From positions 1 through 35,176 of the forward strand of contig CANKTH010000046.1 in the NCBI GenBank assembly GCA_947486185.1: 35,176 nt of DNA, given 5' to 3'. The stretch's first letter is position 1; each line of letters starts with the position of its first letter. The DNA comes from Deltaproteobacteria bacterium. Its GTDB lineage: Bacteria; Myxococcota_A; UBA796; SXON01. Under the pieces are notes generated by a model that was not told the origin of the DNA, ran no database searches, and was given only the letters and a program-made list of their open reading frames with translations. Positions 6,570 to 14,224 of this stretch are shown in pieces. A program made the position numbers and the translations under genes.

Positions 6570-7691
6570 TTACGTGATCTCGACCGGATCGCCCTTCGAT
6601 CTGGCGCTGGAAGGCTGAAGCGTCACCTGCGTGAGGCCGAGCTCCATGGCGCGGCGGTAGGTCGATGCGACATGTTCCTCGTTCAACCTGTACCAATTCA
6701 CCCCCGCGCAGCCCACGCACGGCCCTTCGAACTTTCCCTGGAGCTGCGCCAGCCTGAGCTCGGTGGCGCGACGCCCCTGCCACAGCGCCCCGAATCCGTG
6801 TTCTTGCACGGATCCGAGGCCGAGCTGCCCCTGCAGATCGGCGCAGCACATCTGCAGCCTGCCATCGTGGCGAACGACCGGCGTCATCCACAACGCCGCG
6901 CACGGGCCGCGGGCCCCCGCCGCCTGCCAGGGCGGGTCCTCCCACACCCGGACGGCAAATCCTCCATGGTCTTCCGGGAAGATAGCCTGCTCCTCCAGGG
7001 TCGTGCGGTAGAGCCGGTCCGACTCCGCCTGCCCGGCCGCACCCCCATCCACCGAGAGCGGCTTGAACAAGACCTCGAAAAATCCACCTTCACGGCCATG
7101 ACAAGCCCATGCGTCCCGCCAGTAGCTCAAGAAGGCCCCGGCCTCGTGGGCGTTCTCGCGCTGCACGACAAACTGTACTTGAAGGTGCAGATTGGCGCTG
7201 TGCCGCCGGCGCCGCAGCAGATGGCGCACGTGCCGACGCACCCGGAGGAGCCCGTCTCGCCCCTTGACGCGTCGATAGGTATCGGGACTGGCGGCGTCGA
7301 GCGTGAACACCAGCAGCAGCGGAACATCAGGATTTCGGCCTGCCACGAGGCGATCGAGGCGCTGCTCCCCGAAGAGAATGCCGTTGGTATCTGCGCGCAG
7401 ATAGCCCACCCGCCCCGCCAGCCGCTGACTCGCCCCAATGAGCAAATCCTCCAGCGCCGGGTGCAGGGACGGGTCACCCAGCCACTGATAAATTACATGG
7501 TCAAAATAGCAGTCTTCCTCGACAAGCCGCTCCAGGAGCCGGTCGTGCACCTCGTTGGACAGGGTGCCCTTGGCCACGCCATGCACCTGGTCCCAGCGAT
7601 CCCGATGCGGCGGGCACATCCGGCAGGCGAGGTTGCAATGGTCGGTGGGCTCGATCTGGAGCACGCCGAGGCCGGAGGGGGTGGTGGACAC
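6570..7691 (-). CDS. Radical SAM/SPASM protein
   Basis: A 373-residue radical SAM enzyme. The SAM-cluster motif is CNLACRMC (Cys19, Cys23, Cys26), preceded by the usual beta-strand LQIEPTDH. The phrase QWLGDPSLHP matches the GGEP-region of this superfamily. C-terminal cysteines (GPCAALW, QMCCAD, CVGCAG) fit a SPASM/twitch auxiliary Fe-S domain, as in peptide-modifying and sactionine-type maturases, and also in uncharacterised enzymes. I see no precursor-peptide gene next to it, so the substrate is unknown. The start is a GTG with a weak ribosome site, and a slightly later start is possible. It is divergent from the Cys-rich lipoprotein gene. Confidence 0.9.
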   Translation of the reverse strand: MSTTPSGLGVLQIEPTDHCNLACRMCPPHRDRWDQVHGVAKGTLSNEVHDRLLERLVEEDCYFDHVIYQWLGDPSLHPALEDLLIGASQRLAGRVGYLRADTNGILFGEQRLDRLVAGRNPDVPLLLVFTLDAASPDTYRRVKGRDGLLRVRRHVRHLLRRRRHSANLHLQVQFVVQRENAHEAGAFLSYWRDAWACHGREGGFFEVLFKPLSVDGGAAGQAESDRLYRTTLEEQAIFPEDHGGFAVRVWEDPPWQAAGARGPCAALWMTPVVRHDGRLQMCCADLQGQLGLGSVQEHGFGALWQGRRATELRLAQLQGKFEGPCVGCAGVNWYRLNEEHVASTYRRAMELGLTQVTLQPSSARSKGDPVEIT

Positions 7692-7758
7692 GTCAAGAAT
7701 CTACTGCGCCGCACCCAATCTGCACGTCGATGTGGTAGAAGCCTGGGCCGGGGGTTCC

Positions 7759-8076
7759 GTGGCCCGCACGTTTTTCGATCAATTCATCCCCCGGCTCGTG
7801 GTCGGGTTTGGCGCCGTCAGCCTCCTCTCGCTCGCGGGTTGCAGCAACCCCTGCCAGCAGATCTGCAACGAGCTGGCCGCCTACGCGACCGAGTGCGATC
7901 TGGACGTCGATACCACCGGCGTCGACCAGTGTATCGACGACTATGCGTCGGCGGGAGACGCCGAGCTTGCACAGTGCGCCGAGTGGGGCGACGGCGAGCA
8001 GCTCCGCGAGTGGTGGACCTGCGACGATCTCGCCGACCGATACCAACAGGGCGGCGGCGCCCCGGAGACCGAGTGA
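7759..8076 (+). CDS. Small Cys-rich lipoprotein
   Basis: About 106 residues. A signal-like segment (IPRLVVGFGAVSLL) ends in the lipobox SLAGC. The mature part has six regularly placed Cys after the lipid Cys (NPCQQIC, TECD, QCID, QCAEW, TCDD), which suggests disulfides outside the cytoplasm. I recognise the layout as that of small Cys-rich lipoproteins common in myxobacterial genomes, without known function. I chose GTG at 7759 because of the GGGGG four bases upstream and because it leaves a normal signal length; GTG at 7732 is possible. It is 24 bp upstream of the PEGA kinase gene and likely co-transcribed. Confidence 0.75.
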   Translation: MARTFFDQFIPRLVVGFGAVSLLSLAGCSNPCQQICNELAAYATECDLDVDTTGVDQCIDDYASAGDAELAQCAEWGDGEQLREWWTCDDLADRYQQGGGAPETE

Positions 8077-8100
8077 CCCCGAAGACCATGGGGGCCGCGT

Positions 8101-10101
8101 ATGGCTGAGGGCGTGCCCGCGCCAGAGCCCACCGAGCAGCCGCCCCCGTTCGTGCCCGAGGTTTTTGGTCGTTACTACCTGATTGATCGGATCGCGGTCG
8201 GCGGCATGGCCGAGATCTTCCGGGCCAAAACCTTTGGCGCTGGCGGGTTCGAGAACACGCTGGTCATCAAGCGCATCCTGGATCATTACTCGACCAACGA
8301 GCAGTTCGTCCAGATGTTCATGGATGAAGCCAAGGTCTCGGCCCTGCTGCACCAGTCCAACATCGTGCGGATCTACGATTTTGGTAAGTTGCAAAGCAAC
8401 TTCTTCATCGCGATGGAGTACATCGAGGGGCGAGACGTCAAGCTGATCCTCCGTAAGCTCTCGGAGCGACGGAAGGTGTTGCCGCAGCCCTTCGCGGTCT
8501 ACATCGCGATGGAAGCGGCCAAGGGCCTGGACTATGCCCACAAACGGACAACGCTCCAGGGGCAAGCGTTGCACATCGTGCACCGCGACGTCTCGCCCTC
8601 CAACCTGCTGGTGTCCTACACCGGCGAGGTCAAGGTCGCGGACTTCGGCATTGTCAAAGCGGCCAATTGCGCGGAGACCACCGGTGCCGGCACACTGAAG
8701 GGCAAGTTCGAGTACATGAGCCCGGAGCAGGCGGCGGGCAAGGACCTCGACTGCCGCTCCGACATCTTCGCGCTGGGCATCATCCTCCACGAAATGTTGA
8801 CCGGACGCCGGCTGTTCAAGACCGACAACGAAATCAAGACCCTGGAGAAGATCAAGTCCGGGGACATCCCGCTCCCGAGCATCATCAACCCCGACGTTCC
8901 CGCCCGGCTCGACGAGATCGTCAATCGCGCCCTCTCGTTGGACCGCGAGCACCGGTACCAGGACGCGCGGCAACTCCACGCCGACCTGTTGGAGTTCCTC
9001 TACCCCGCCTCACCGGACAGCACCCAGCAGATGCTGTCTCACTTCATGCGGGAGCTTTTTGAGGAAGAAATCGCGTTTGAGCGGCACGGTATGGAGGAGG
9101 GCACGAGGCGGGCCCTCGCGCTCCACGAGGCAGGCGCCTCGGTCGAGCTCGACCCTGAATGGGAAGAGTCGGACGACGAACGTGCGGGATCGGCGCGCAC
9201 CTTTGCGCCGATACAGTCGCCGAAGCTCCGCGCGTCGGTGGTTGCGGCGATGGTGTTCGGGGGTTTTGCGCTGTTGATGGCCGGCTTCGGTCTCACCTGG
9301 CTGCTCAAGGACCTGTGGTACAGCCCGACCGTGCAGGTGGTCGAAGTGCCCGCACCCGCAGACGCCCCAGCCTCGACGGGCTCGATCGACGTAAAAGGTG
9401 CCCCCGAAGGTGCGATCATCACGGTAGACGGCGCGGAGGTGGGTCGCGGCGCCGAGGTGCTGGTCAGCGCCCTCTCGCCCGACGAGCCCCATGTGCTCGT
9501 CGTGAGCGCCGAGGGCTACGTGGCGCACGAGGAGACGGTCACCGTCGGGGCGGGCGAACGAGTGCGCATTCCGCTGAGCCTCAAGAAAGTGGAGGTTGAG
9601 CGCCCCGCGACGACGCCGCCGACCCGACCCGCCGGCACGCCCGCACCCCCGACTCCGGCGGCCACCGTCGCATCGCAGGTGTCCCTCAGCCTCTCGTCCA
9701 CCCCGCCGGGAGCTGACGTTTGGGTGGACGGCAAAAAAGCCGGACAAACACCGATAGATTACGAAGTCGCGAGCGGACAGCGATACACCATCGAGTATCG
9801 CCTGGACGGATACGAGACGGTCCGCTTCTCGGCCACGCCGGAGCCGGGCTCCAAGGCGGTCTATGCGCGAACGCTGAAGACCGAGACCGTCGGATCGGGC
9901 AAGGTCTCGGTCAACGTCAAGGGCGGCTGGGGCGACGTTTACATCGATGGCAAGAAGGTGGGCACCACCCCTTTTCACATGGTGGTCACCGCCGGCACCC
10001 ACCAGATCCGCGTGGTCAACAAGGACGCGGGCATCGACCGCACCGAGACCGTCGAGGTGAAAGCCGGCGAAACCCGGCCGGTCTCCTTCTCCGGCGGCTA
10101 G
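8101..10101 (+). CDS. Transmembrane Ser/Thr protein kinase with three PEGA domains
   Basis: A 666-residue kinase of the Hanks type. The Gly loop is degenerate (AVGGMAEIF, about 33-40), Lys57 (VIKR) and Glu76 form the ATP salt bridge, HRD is at 161-163, DFG at 181-183 and the SPEQ anchor at about 207. The catalytic set is complete. An acidic juxtamembrane stretch (about 345-365) precedes one TM helix (about 379-402). The outside part holds three PEGA repeats (about 427-496, 527-590, 603-664), each with the pattern VxVDGxxxGxTP or a variant, split by a Thr/Pro-rich linker near 498-525. PEGA domains are thought to bind cell-wall or surface components, so this is probably an envelope sensor. Starts with ATG; the small Cys-rich lipoprotein is just upstream. 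Confidence 0.95.
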   Translation: MAEGVPAPEPTEQPPPFVPEVFGRYYLIDRIAVGGMAEIFRAKTFGAGGFENTLVIKRILDHYSTNEQFVQMFMDEAKVSALLHQSNIVRIYDFGKLQSNFFIAMEYIEGRDVKLILRKLSERRKVLPQPFAVYIAMEAAKGLDYAHKRTTLQGQALHIVHRDVSPSNLLVSYTGEVKVADFGIVKAANCAETTGAGTLKGKFEYMSPEQAAGKDLDCRSDIFALGIILHEMLTGRRLFKTDNEIKTLEKIKSGDIPLPSIINPDVPARLDEIVNRALSLDREHRYQDARQLHADLLEFLYPASPDSTQQMLSHFMRELFEEEIAFERHGMEEGTRRALALHEAGASVELDPEWEESDDERAGSARTFAPIQSPKLRASVVAAMVFGGFALLMAGFGLTWLLKDLWYSPTVQVVEVPAPADAPASTGSIDVKGAPEGAIITVDGAEVGRGAEVLVSALSPDEPHVLVVSAEGYVAHEETVTVGAGERVRIPLSLKKVEVERPATTPPTRPAGTPAPPTPAATVASQVSLSLSSTPPGADVWVDGKKAGQTPIDYEVASGQRYTIEYRLDGYETVRFSATPEPGSKAVYARTLKTETVGSGKVSVNVKGGWGDVYIDGKKVGTTPFHMVVTAGTHQIRVVNKDAGIDRTETVEVKAGETRPVSFSGG

Positions 10102-10140
10102 GGTCCAAGGATCCCAGGGTCCAAGGATCCCAGGGTCCCC
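10101..10140. repeat. Short tandem repeat between convergent genes
   Basis: A 16-bp unit, gggtccaaggatccca, occurs twice in perfect tandem (10101-10116, 10117-10132), and a third copy begins (gggtcc). Each unit holds a BamHI-type palindrome ggatcc. It fills the space right after the kinase stop codon and before the 3' end of the DUF429 gene. Confidence 0.85.
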
Positions 10141-10152
10141 AGTCCGCGCGCC

Positions 10153-10896
10153 TCAGCCCCGTTGGGGGTTGGGCAGGAGGATGTAGCCGGTGTTCATGTC
10201 GCCGAGCACAGCGCTCGCTTCGAGCCCGTGGATGCCGAGCCATGCGGCAACATAGGCACAGAGCAAGGCTTCGAGCCGTTCTTCTACTTCTCCCAGACGC
10301 GTCCCGTTGAGGTCGGGCAGGTGCGCGGTCATGAGCCGCTCCAGCTCGGGGCCAGCGAGGAGGCGAGGCTCCGCGTTCATGAGGGCGGAGCCGATCAGGT
10401 CGCGGAGCCGGGCGACCGCCTCTTTACGCGCGCCGATCGGACCCGCTTTCAGCCGGACCGGGCGATCAACACCGAACAACATCACCTGTGCGGCTTGGGT
10501 GTGGGTCTCCACCAGACAATCCGACTCGGCGGTCGGGTCGAGGTCGAAGCCCATTCGGACCAGGCCCTTTCCGATCGTGCGCGGATGGGAAGAGGACACG
10601 ATGTTGTTGGTGTATTCGTCGACCCGGAAGCGCTGGAAGTGCTCCTGCAGGAGCCGATCGCAAGGGCGAGAGCCGCCGGTGTTCTCCACGATCATCGGCG
10701 CGTTCACCGCGAGCACCGCACCCTGACGGCCACGTTGCCGGGTGATCCAGCGCAACATGTCCTCATGCGTCCGGAGCGACTCGGCGGAGGCGAGGCGAAG
10801 GTCGACGTCGCCTACGCGCTCGAGCATGACGCCCCCGGACGTGTCGCGCGGCGTGCGCCCCAGGTCTACACCAAGAAATCGAGAAAACGAGGACAA
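10153..10896 (-). CDS. DUF429 family protein (predicted RNase H-fold nuclease)
   Basis: A 247-residue protein matching the DUF429 pattern: an N-terminal RNase H-like strand with Asp (FLGVDLGRTP, Asp11), a second segment VNAPMIVENTGGSRPCDR, and ESDCLVETHTQAAQV carrying conserved Glu/His. The C-terminal third is helical and ends with LGDMNTGYILLP. The family is predicted to cut nucleic acid from its fold; activity is not established. It is a single gene whose 3' end faces the kinase. Start as annotated (M-S-S-F-S-R-F); no nearby partner gene points to a pathway. Confidence 0.8.
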   Translation of the reverse strand: MSSFSRFLGVDLGRTPRDTSGGVMLERVGDVDLRLASAESLRTHEDMLRWITRQRGRQGAVLAVNAPMIVENTGGSRPCDRLLQEHFQRFRVDEYTNNIVSSSHPRTIGKGLVRMGFDLDPTAESDCLVETHTQAAQVMLFGVDRPVRLKAGPIGARKEAVARLRDLIGSALMNAEPRLLAGPELERLMTAHLPDLNGTRLGEVEERLEALLCAYVAAWLGIHGLEASAVLGDMNTGYILLPNPQRG

Positions 10897-11115
10897 GCAT
10901 CCACCTTACGCCGGCTCGGAACCGGCCAGACCCGCCGCCAGAGCGGGAGCGCTCGGTGGCCGGGGCCGGTGACCGTCGGCGAAGGAGCCATGTATCGTGC
11001 CCCGTGCCCGGGTGCCCGCGCTGCGCCGAATTGAGCCATCTTCGTACCCAAAGCGCCGACCGCGGCCCGAGGCAGGTGGCCTACGAGGTCACCGATAAGG
11101 TTCGTACCGTGCGCC

Positions 11116-11757
11116 CTATTTACGAAATTCCACCCAATCGCGCCAGCGGTGCTGGGGTTCGCCTACCCGCATCGCTACGACCCCCGCGATCGCCTCGGAG
11201 GGCACGGGACCCCACCAGCGCGAGTCCGTCGCCTCGTCCAAGGCGTCGGCCCCTAGAAAATACTGCTCCGGGCCTATCGCCACCGGCGCCATCTCCCAAC
11301 GCGTGCCGGTGCTCCGAATCTGCACGAGGTGCCCGGACACCTGGACGATGACCTTGCCGTCCTCCCGGCCCATCTCCAGCCGCGAAGGTGCATCGTCGCC
11401 GACCACAAAACCCGCGTCCTCGAAGCGTACGGTCGCGCCGGGGCCCGCGATCACCCGTCGCAAGGTGTGCCGGGCCGGCTCCAACGGATCCGACAGCACG
11501 ACGACATCCCCGACCTCCGGCGTCAGCGGCAGGAGCAGCAGCAGGTCACCCCGGAGGACCGACGGGGCCATTTCGGTGTCGGGCGCCCAGGCGAAGCGCC
11601 GAAGGCCCAGCAGCAGCACCAGGAGGCCCACCAGGACGACGGAGAGCCAGCGGCGCGGGCCACCCCACAGAAAGGTCCTTGGCGCCTCGAAGCTGTCGGA
11701 TGGCTCTACTGACAGAAGGGCCCCCCGTACACGAACTCGTTGTTGGCCTCCGAGCAC
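11116..11757 (-). CDS. Signal peptidase I homologue lacking catalytic Ser and Lys
   Basis: A 213-residue protein with the S26 signal peptidase I fold: one TM helix (about 37-52), then box B, box C, box D and box E in order. Box B reads TEMAPSVLRGD, where active enzymes have S-M-x-P, so the nucleophile Ser is Glu62. Box D reads HTLRRVIAGPG where active enzymes have IKRV.GLPG, so the general-base Lys is Arg100. Box E keeps the DSR triplet (178-180) in FLGADALDEATDSRWWG. It should be unable to cleave peptides by the known mechanism. The GTG at 11757 overlaps the upstream lipoprotein gene by 52 bp, and the true start is unsure. Last gene of a three-gene minus-strand unit. Confidence 0.85.
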   Translation of the reverse strand: MLGGQQRVRVRGALLSVEPSDSFEAPRTFLWGGPRRWLSVVLVGLLVLLLGLRRFAWAPDTEMAPSVLRGDLLLLLPLTPEVGDVVVLSDPLEPARHTLRRVIAGPGATVRFEDAGFVVGDDAPSRLEMGREDGKVIVQVSGHLVQIRSTGTRWEMAPVAIGPEQYFLGADALDEATDSRWWGPVPSEAIAGVVAMRVGEPQHRWRDWVEFRK

Positions 11758-13580
11758 TCCCAGATCTCGCCGACGCCTTCGCCGTTGTCATCGACGCGGA
11801 GCACAAGCGCCTCCGCGTCGATGACATCGCTCGCCTCGACGTCGATCAAGAGCGACTCGGTGGTCTTGCCGCTCGGTGTGGCGGTTTCGGTCTTGGCCTT
11901 GCCGACCAGGACCTCCGCCCCGTCGATCCTCGCGTACAGCGCCAGGCGTATGCCCGCCGGTAGCTCATTGATGCCCGTGTTCCGCCCGCGGACCAGCACC
12001 CAGAGCTTACCCTTCTCACAATCCAGGCCGCAAATCTCAAGGATCTCGGCCTCCAGGTCGTCGCCGGCGGCGGCTCCCGCGGGCAGGGCCACCGCGGAGT
12101 GGTAGTTGTTGTAGAGGCTGAAGTTGGGCGCCTGGGTGACGGGCACCGAAAGATCGTCGTTGATGTTGGTGATCGAGTACGCGTGCTGGTTCCACAACGG
12201 GCGGACCGGCGCCCAGGAGTCGTTGACATCCCGGTAGACCTTGAGGCCGGCGTCCGAGCTGTCGGCCACGACGATGTCAGCGTGGCCGTTGTTGTCGACG
12301 TCGGCGATCACCGGGTAGTCGTACATCGTCGCGGACGAGTGGTCCCCGGACTGGAACTTCACCCGACCGTCCAGGCCATTGTAGGCGATCATCTGCACCT
12401 CATCGATGTAGACGACCTCCGGGACGCCGTCCGCGTCGAAGTCGAAGATCGAGGCGCCCGTCGCTCCCGACATGTCGGTGACCGGGGCAGACCACAACAC
12501 GTTGCCCGCCCGATCGAGCGTCCAGAGTATGTTCCCGCCTGCCACCACGATCTCGGGCTCGCCGTCTCCCGTGACGTCGCCGACCGCGGGGACCGGGAAG
12601 ATGTTGGCGGAACGGTTGACATGCGGCCCCCACATGAGGTCGCCGTTGGTGTCCCTCGCCTCGATCGACCAGCCGTACGATTTGATGAACTCGCCTTCAG
12701 GGTCATCATCGAGGTTCGCCACGCTCACGGCCGCGTCCCCCGAGCTCAGGTCGAGCCACAACGTGCCGCCGTCCGGGCTGTACATCGCGTTTCCGACGAT
12801 CACCTCTTCGACCCCGTCGAGATCGAGGTCCGCGACGGCGGGCCAGGCGCCCTCGTCGATCCCCCCGACCGAGCCGGTGGGCGCGCCGCGGCCGTAGTAG
12901 CCGATACCCCGGGTCGTGCCGTCCGCATTGAGGATCACCCGCCCCACCACGATTTCTGGCGAACCGTCGTGGTCCATGTCGGACACCGCCGGCCCGCTCG
13001 CGTAGTCGAACTCCCCGTCGGTGAAGTGATCGCTCTCCCACAGCACCCCGCCGACCGCGGAGAACGCCACGACGAAGTACTCCCCGTTCCGGAACACGCT
13101 CCCTTGGACCTGGGCGATCGCCACGATGTCGGGCGAACCGTTGTTGTCGATGTCCGCGAGGGCAGTGGCCGAGCCATAACCTATGTTGTAATCAGTGTTT
13201 CTCCAAACCATCCCGGAGCCGTCACCCCGGTACACATGGAGGATACCCACGACCGGGAAGTCCTCCATGAAGATCGCGACCACCTCAGGCATGCCGTCGA
13301 GATCGAGGTCGCCAACGGTCGGCAAGGCGTTGGACCACTTGCCATCCACCTGCCAGGATACAACTGGATCGAAGCCGCCTATCCCGAAGCTACACTCATC
13401 GGACACGACGACGTCCCCGGGCGGGGTATCGGCGACGTTGCACGCCGGGTCCCCCGAGGGATTGGTGGCGTTCGGATCCGTGACCGATCCGGAATCAGCG
13501 CCAGGTCCCGCTTTGTCTCCCTGATTATTGAGATTGAACTCACTACATCCAAAAAGCAGCAGCAAGAGCGGGCACGTCAT
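11706..13580 (-). CDS. FG-GAP/VCBS-repeat lipoprotein
   Basis: A 624-residue surface lipoprotein. The lipobox is LFGC (Cys12) after a short Leu-rich signal; an Asn/Gly/Asp linker follows. Residues about 75-440 contain at least seven FG-GAP/VCBS blades with Ca-binding loops such as DLDLDGMPEVV, DIDNNGSPDIV, DMDHDGSPEIV, DLDLDGVEEVI, DFDADGVPEVV and DVDNNGHADIV. These would form an integrin-like beta-propeller. The last 150 residues look like a CARDB-type beta-sandwich (LVRGRNTGINELPAGIRLALY). ATG start at 13580 with TGAGGTG upstream. It follows the cytochrome gene by 7 bp and overlaps the signal-peptidase homologue. A role in surface binding is inference. Confidence 0.92.
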   Translation of the reverse strand: MTCPLLLLLFGCSEFNLNNQGDKAGPGADSGSVTDPNATNPSGDPACNVADTPPGDVVVSDECSFGIGGFDPVVSWQVDGKWSNALPTVGDLDLDGMPEVVAIFMEDFPVVGILHVYRGDGSGMVWRNTDYNIGYGSATALADIDNNGSPDIVAIAQVQGSVFRNGEYFVVAFSAVGGVLWESDHFTDGEFDYASGPAVSDMDHDGSPEIVVGRVILNADGTTRGIGYYGRGAPTGSVGGIDEGAWPAVADLDLDGVEEVIVGNAMYSPDGGTLWLDLSSGDAAVSVANLDDDPEGEFIKSYGWSIEARDTNGDLMWGPHVNRSANIFPVPAVGDVTGDGEPEIVVAGGNILWTLDRAGNVLWSAPVTDMSGATGASIFDFDADGVPEVVYIDEVQMIAYNGLDGRVKFQSGDHSSATMYDYPVIADVDNNGHADIVVADSSDAGLKVYRDVNDSWAPVRPLWNQHAYSITNINDDLSVPVTQAPNFSLYNNYHSAVALPAGAAAGDDLEAEILEICGLDCEKGKLWVLVRGRNTGINELPAGIRLALYARIDGAEVLVGKAKTETATPSGKTTESLLIDVEASDVIDAEALVLRVDDNGEGVGEIWECSEANNEFVYGGPFCQ

Positions 13581-13587
13581 TCACACC

Positions 13588-14097
13588 TCAGGGACAGGCG
13601 ACCGACGGGTCGAGCGCGACCATGCCGGGAAATCGGACAAAATCTACTCCAGAACGATGGCATCCGACACAGTCAGCGACGGAAGGTCCAGCGTCCGGAT
13701 CCGAGGCCGCCCCCGCTGCGACCGCCGCACCCTCCGGATCGAATGCGCCCCAGAACCAGTCTCCGTTGTCCGGATCGATTCCTTCTACCTTACGCATCGC
13801 CAGGAGCGTGCCTTCCGTGCCCTGTTCGTCGAGCCAGACCTGTAGCACGAGCGCCGCGGTGTCCGGCAGCACCTTCGGCTCCGTCGCCATCGCCCCAAAG
13901 GCCACCTCGTTCAGCCAGATCTCGACGATGGGGGTGTGGGGATCCTCGCAGCCCGCGTGGACGTCGGGCCAGCCCGGCGCATGGTCCCACTCCTCGTACG
14001 CCTCGATGTCTTCTGCGAGGCGGGCGCTGGAATAGATGCGAGCGTTGACCTTGTCGTTACAGGCCAGCAGGGTCCAAAAACTCAGCGCCCACACCAC
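13588..14097 (-). CDS. Cytochrome P460-like c-type heme lipoprotein
   Basis: About 170 residues. The N-terminus is hydrophobic and ends in the lipobox TLLAC. The body resembles the cytochrome P460 family: YSSARLAEDIEAYEEWDH..., VEIWLNEVAF, LVLQVWLDEQGT, MRKVEGIDPDNGDWFWGAFDP. Near the C-terminus is one CVGCH motif for covalent heme c (Cys143, Cys146, His147 from the chosen start). Relatives oxidise hydroxylamine or carry electrons; other proteins of this fold have unknown roles. I chose GTG at 14097, which has a GGGGGG ribosome site; an ATG at 14151 would add 18 residues and give a longer, slightly more basic signal. First gene of a unit with the FG-GAP lipoprotein. Confidence 0.8.
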   Translation of the reverse strand: MVWALSFWTLLACNDKVNARIYSSARLAEDIEAYEEWDHAPGWPDVHAGCEDPHTPIVEIWLNEVAFGAMATEPKVLPDTAALVLQVWLDEQGTEGTLLAMRKVEGIDPDNGDWFWGAFDPEGAAVAAGAASDPDAGPSVADCVGCHRSGVDFVRFPGMVALDPSVACP

Positions 14098-14224
14098 GTG
14101 TCCCCCCAAGGGCGTCGCACGATAGCCTGCGGGCGGGCTTTGGCCAAGCATGTTGCCGCGTTCGGGGCGCGGATGCAACCCCACGGGGCTCGCGCCCGCC
14201 GGGCGCTTCGGCTACCATGCGGCC

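Noticed and set aside
5905..6945. Minus-strand frame of 346 codons between the SPFH cluster and the radical SAM gene
   Set aside because: It overlaps coding sequence of both neighbours in another frame and is Arg/Gly/Ala-rich with no domain.
7693..8979. Minus-strand frame of 428 codons opposite the kinase
   Set aside because: The plus strand encodes a complete kinase domain with all motifs.
10897..11115. Gap between DUF429 and signal peptidase homologue examined for a tRNA or small gene
   Set aside because: No cloverleaf, T-loop GGTTC or convincing small protein found.
12099..14048. Open frame of 649 codons opposite the FG-GAP and cytochrome genes
   Set aside because: It mirrors the Asp-rich repeats of the FG-GAP gene (giving VDVGD-type text) and has no start signal or domain.
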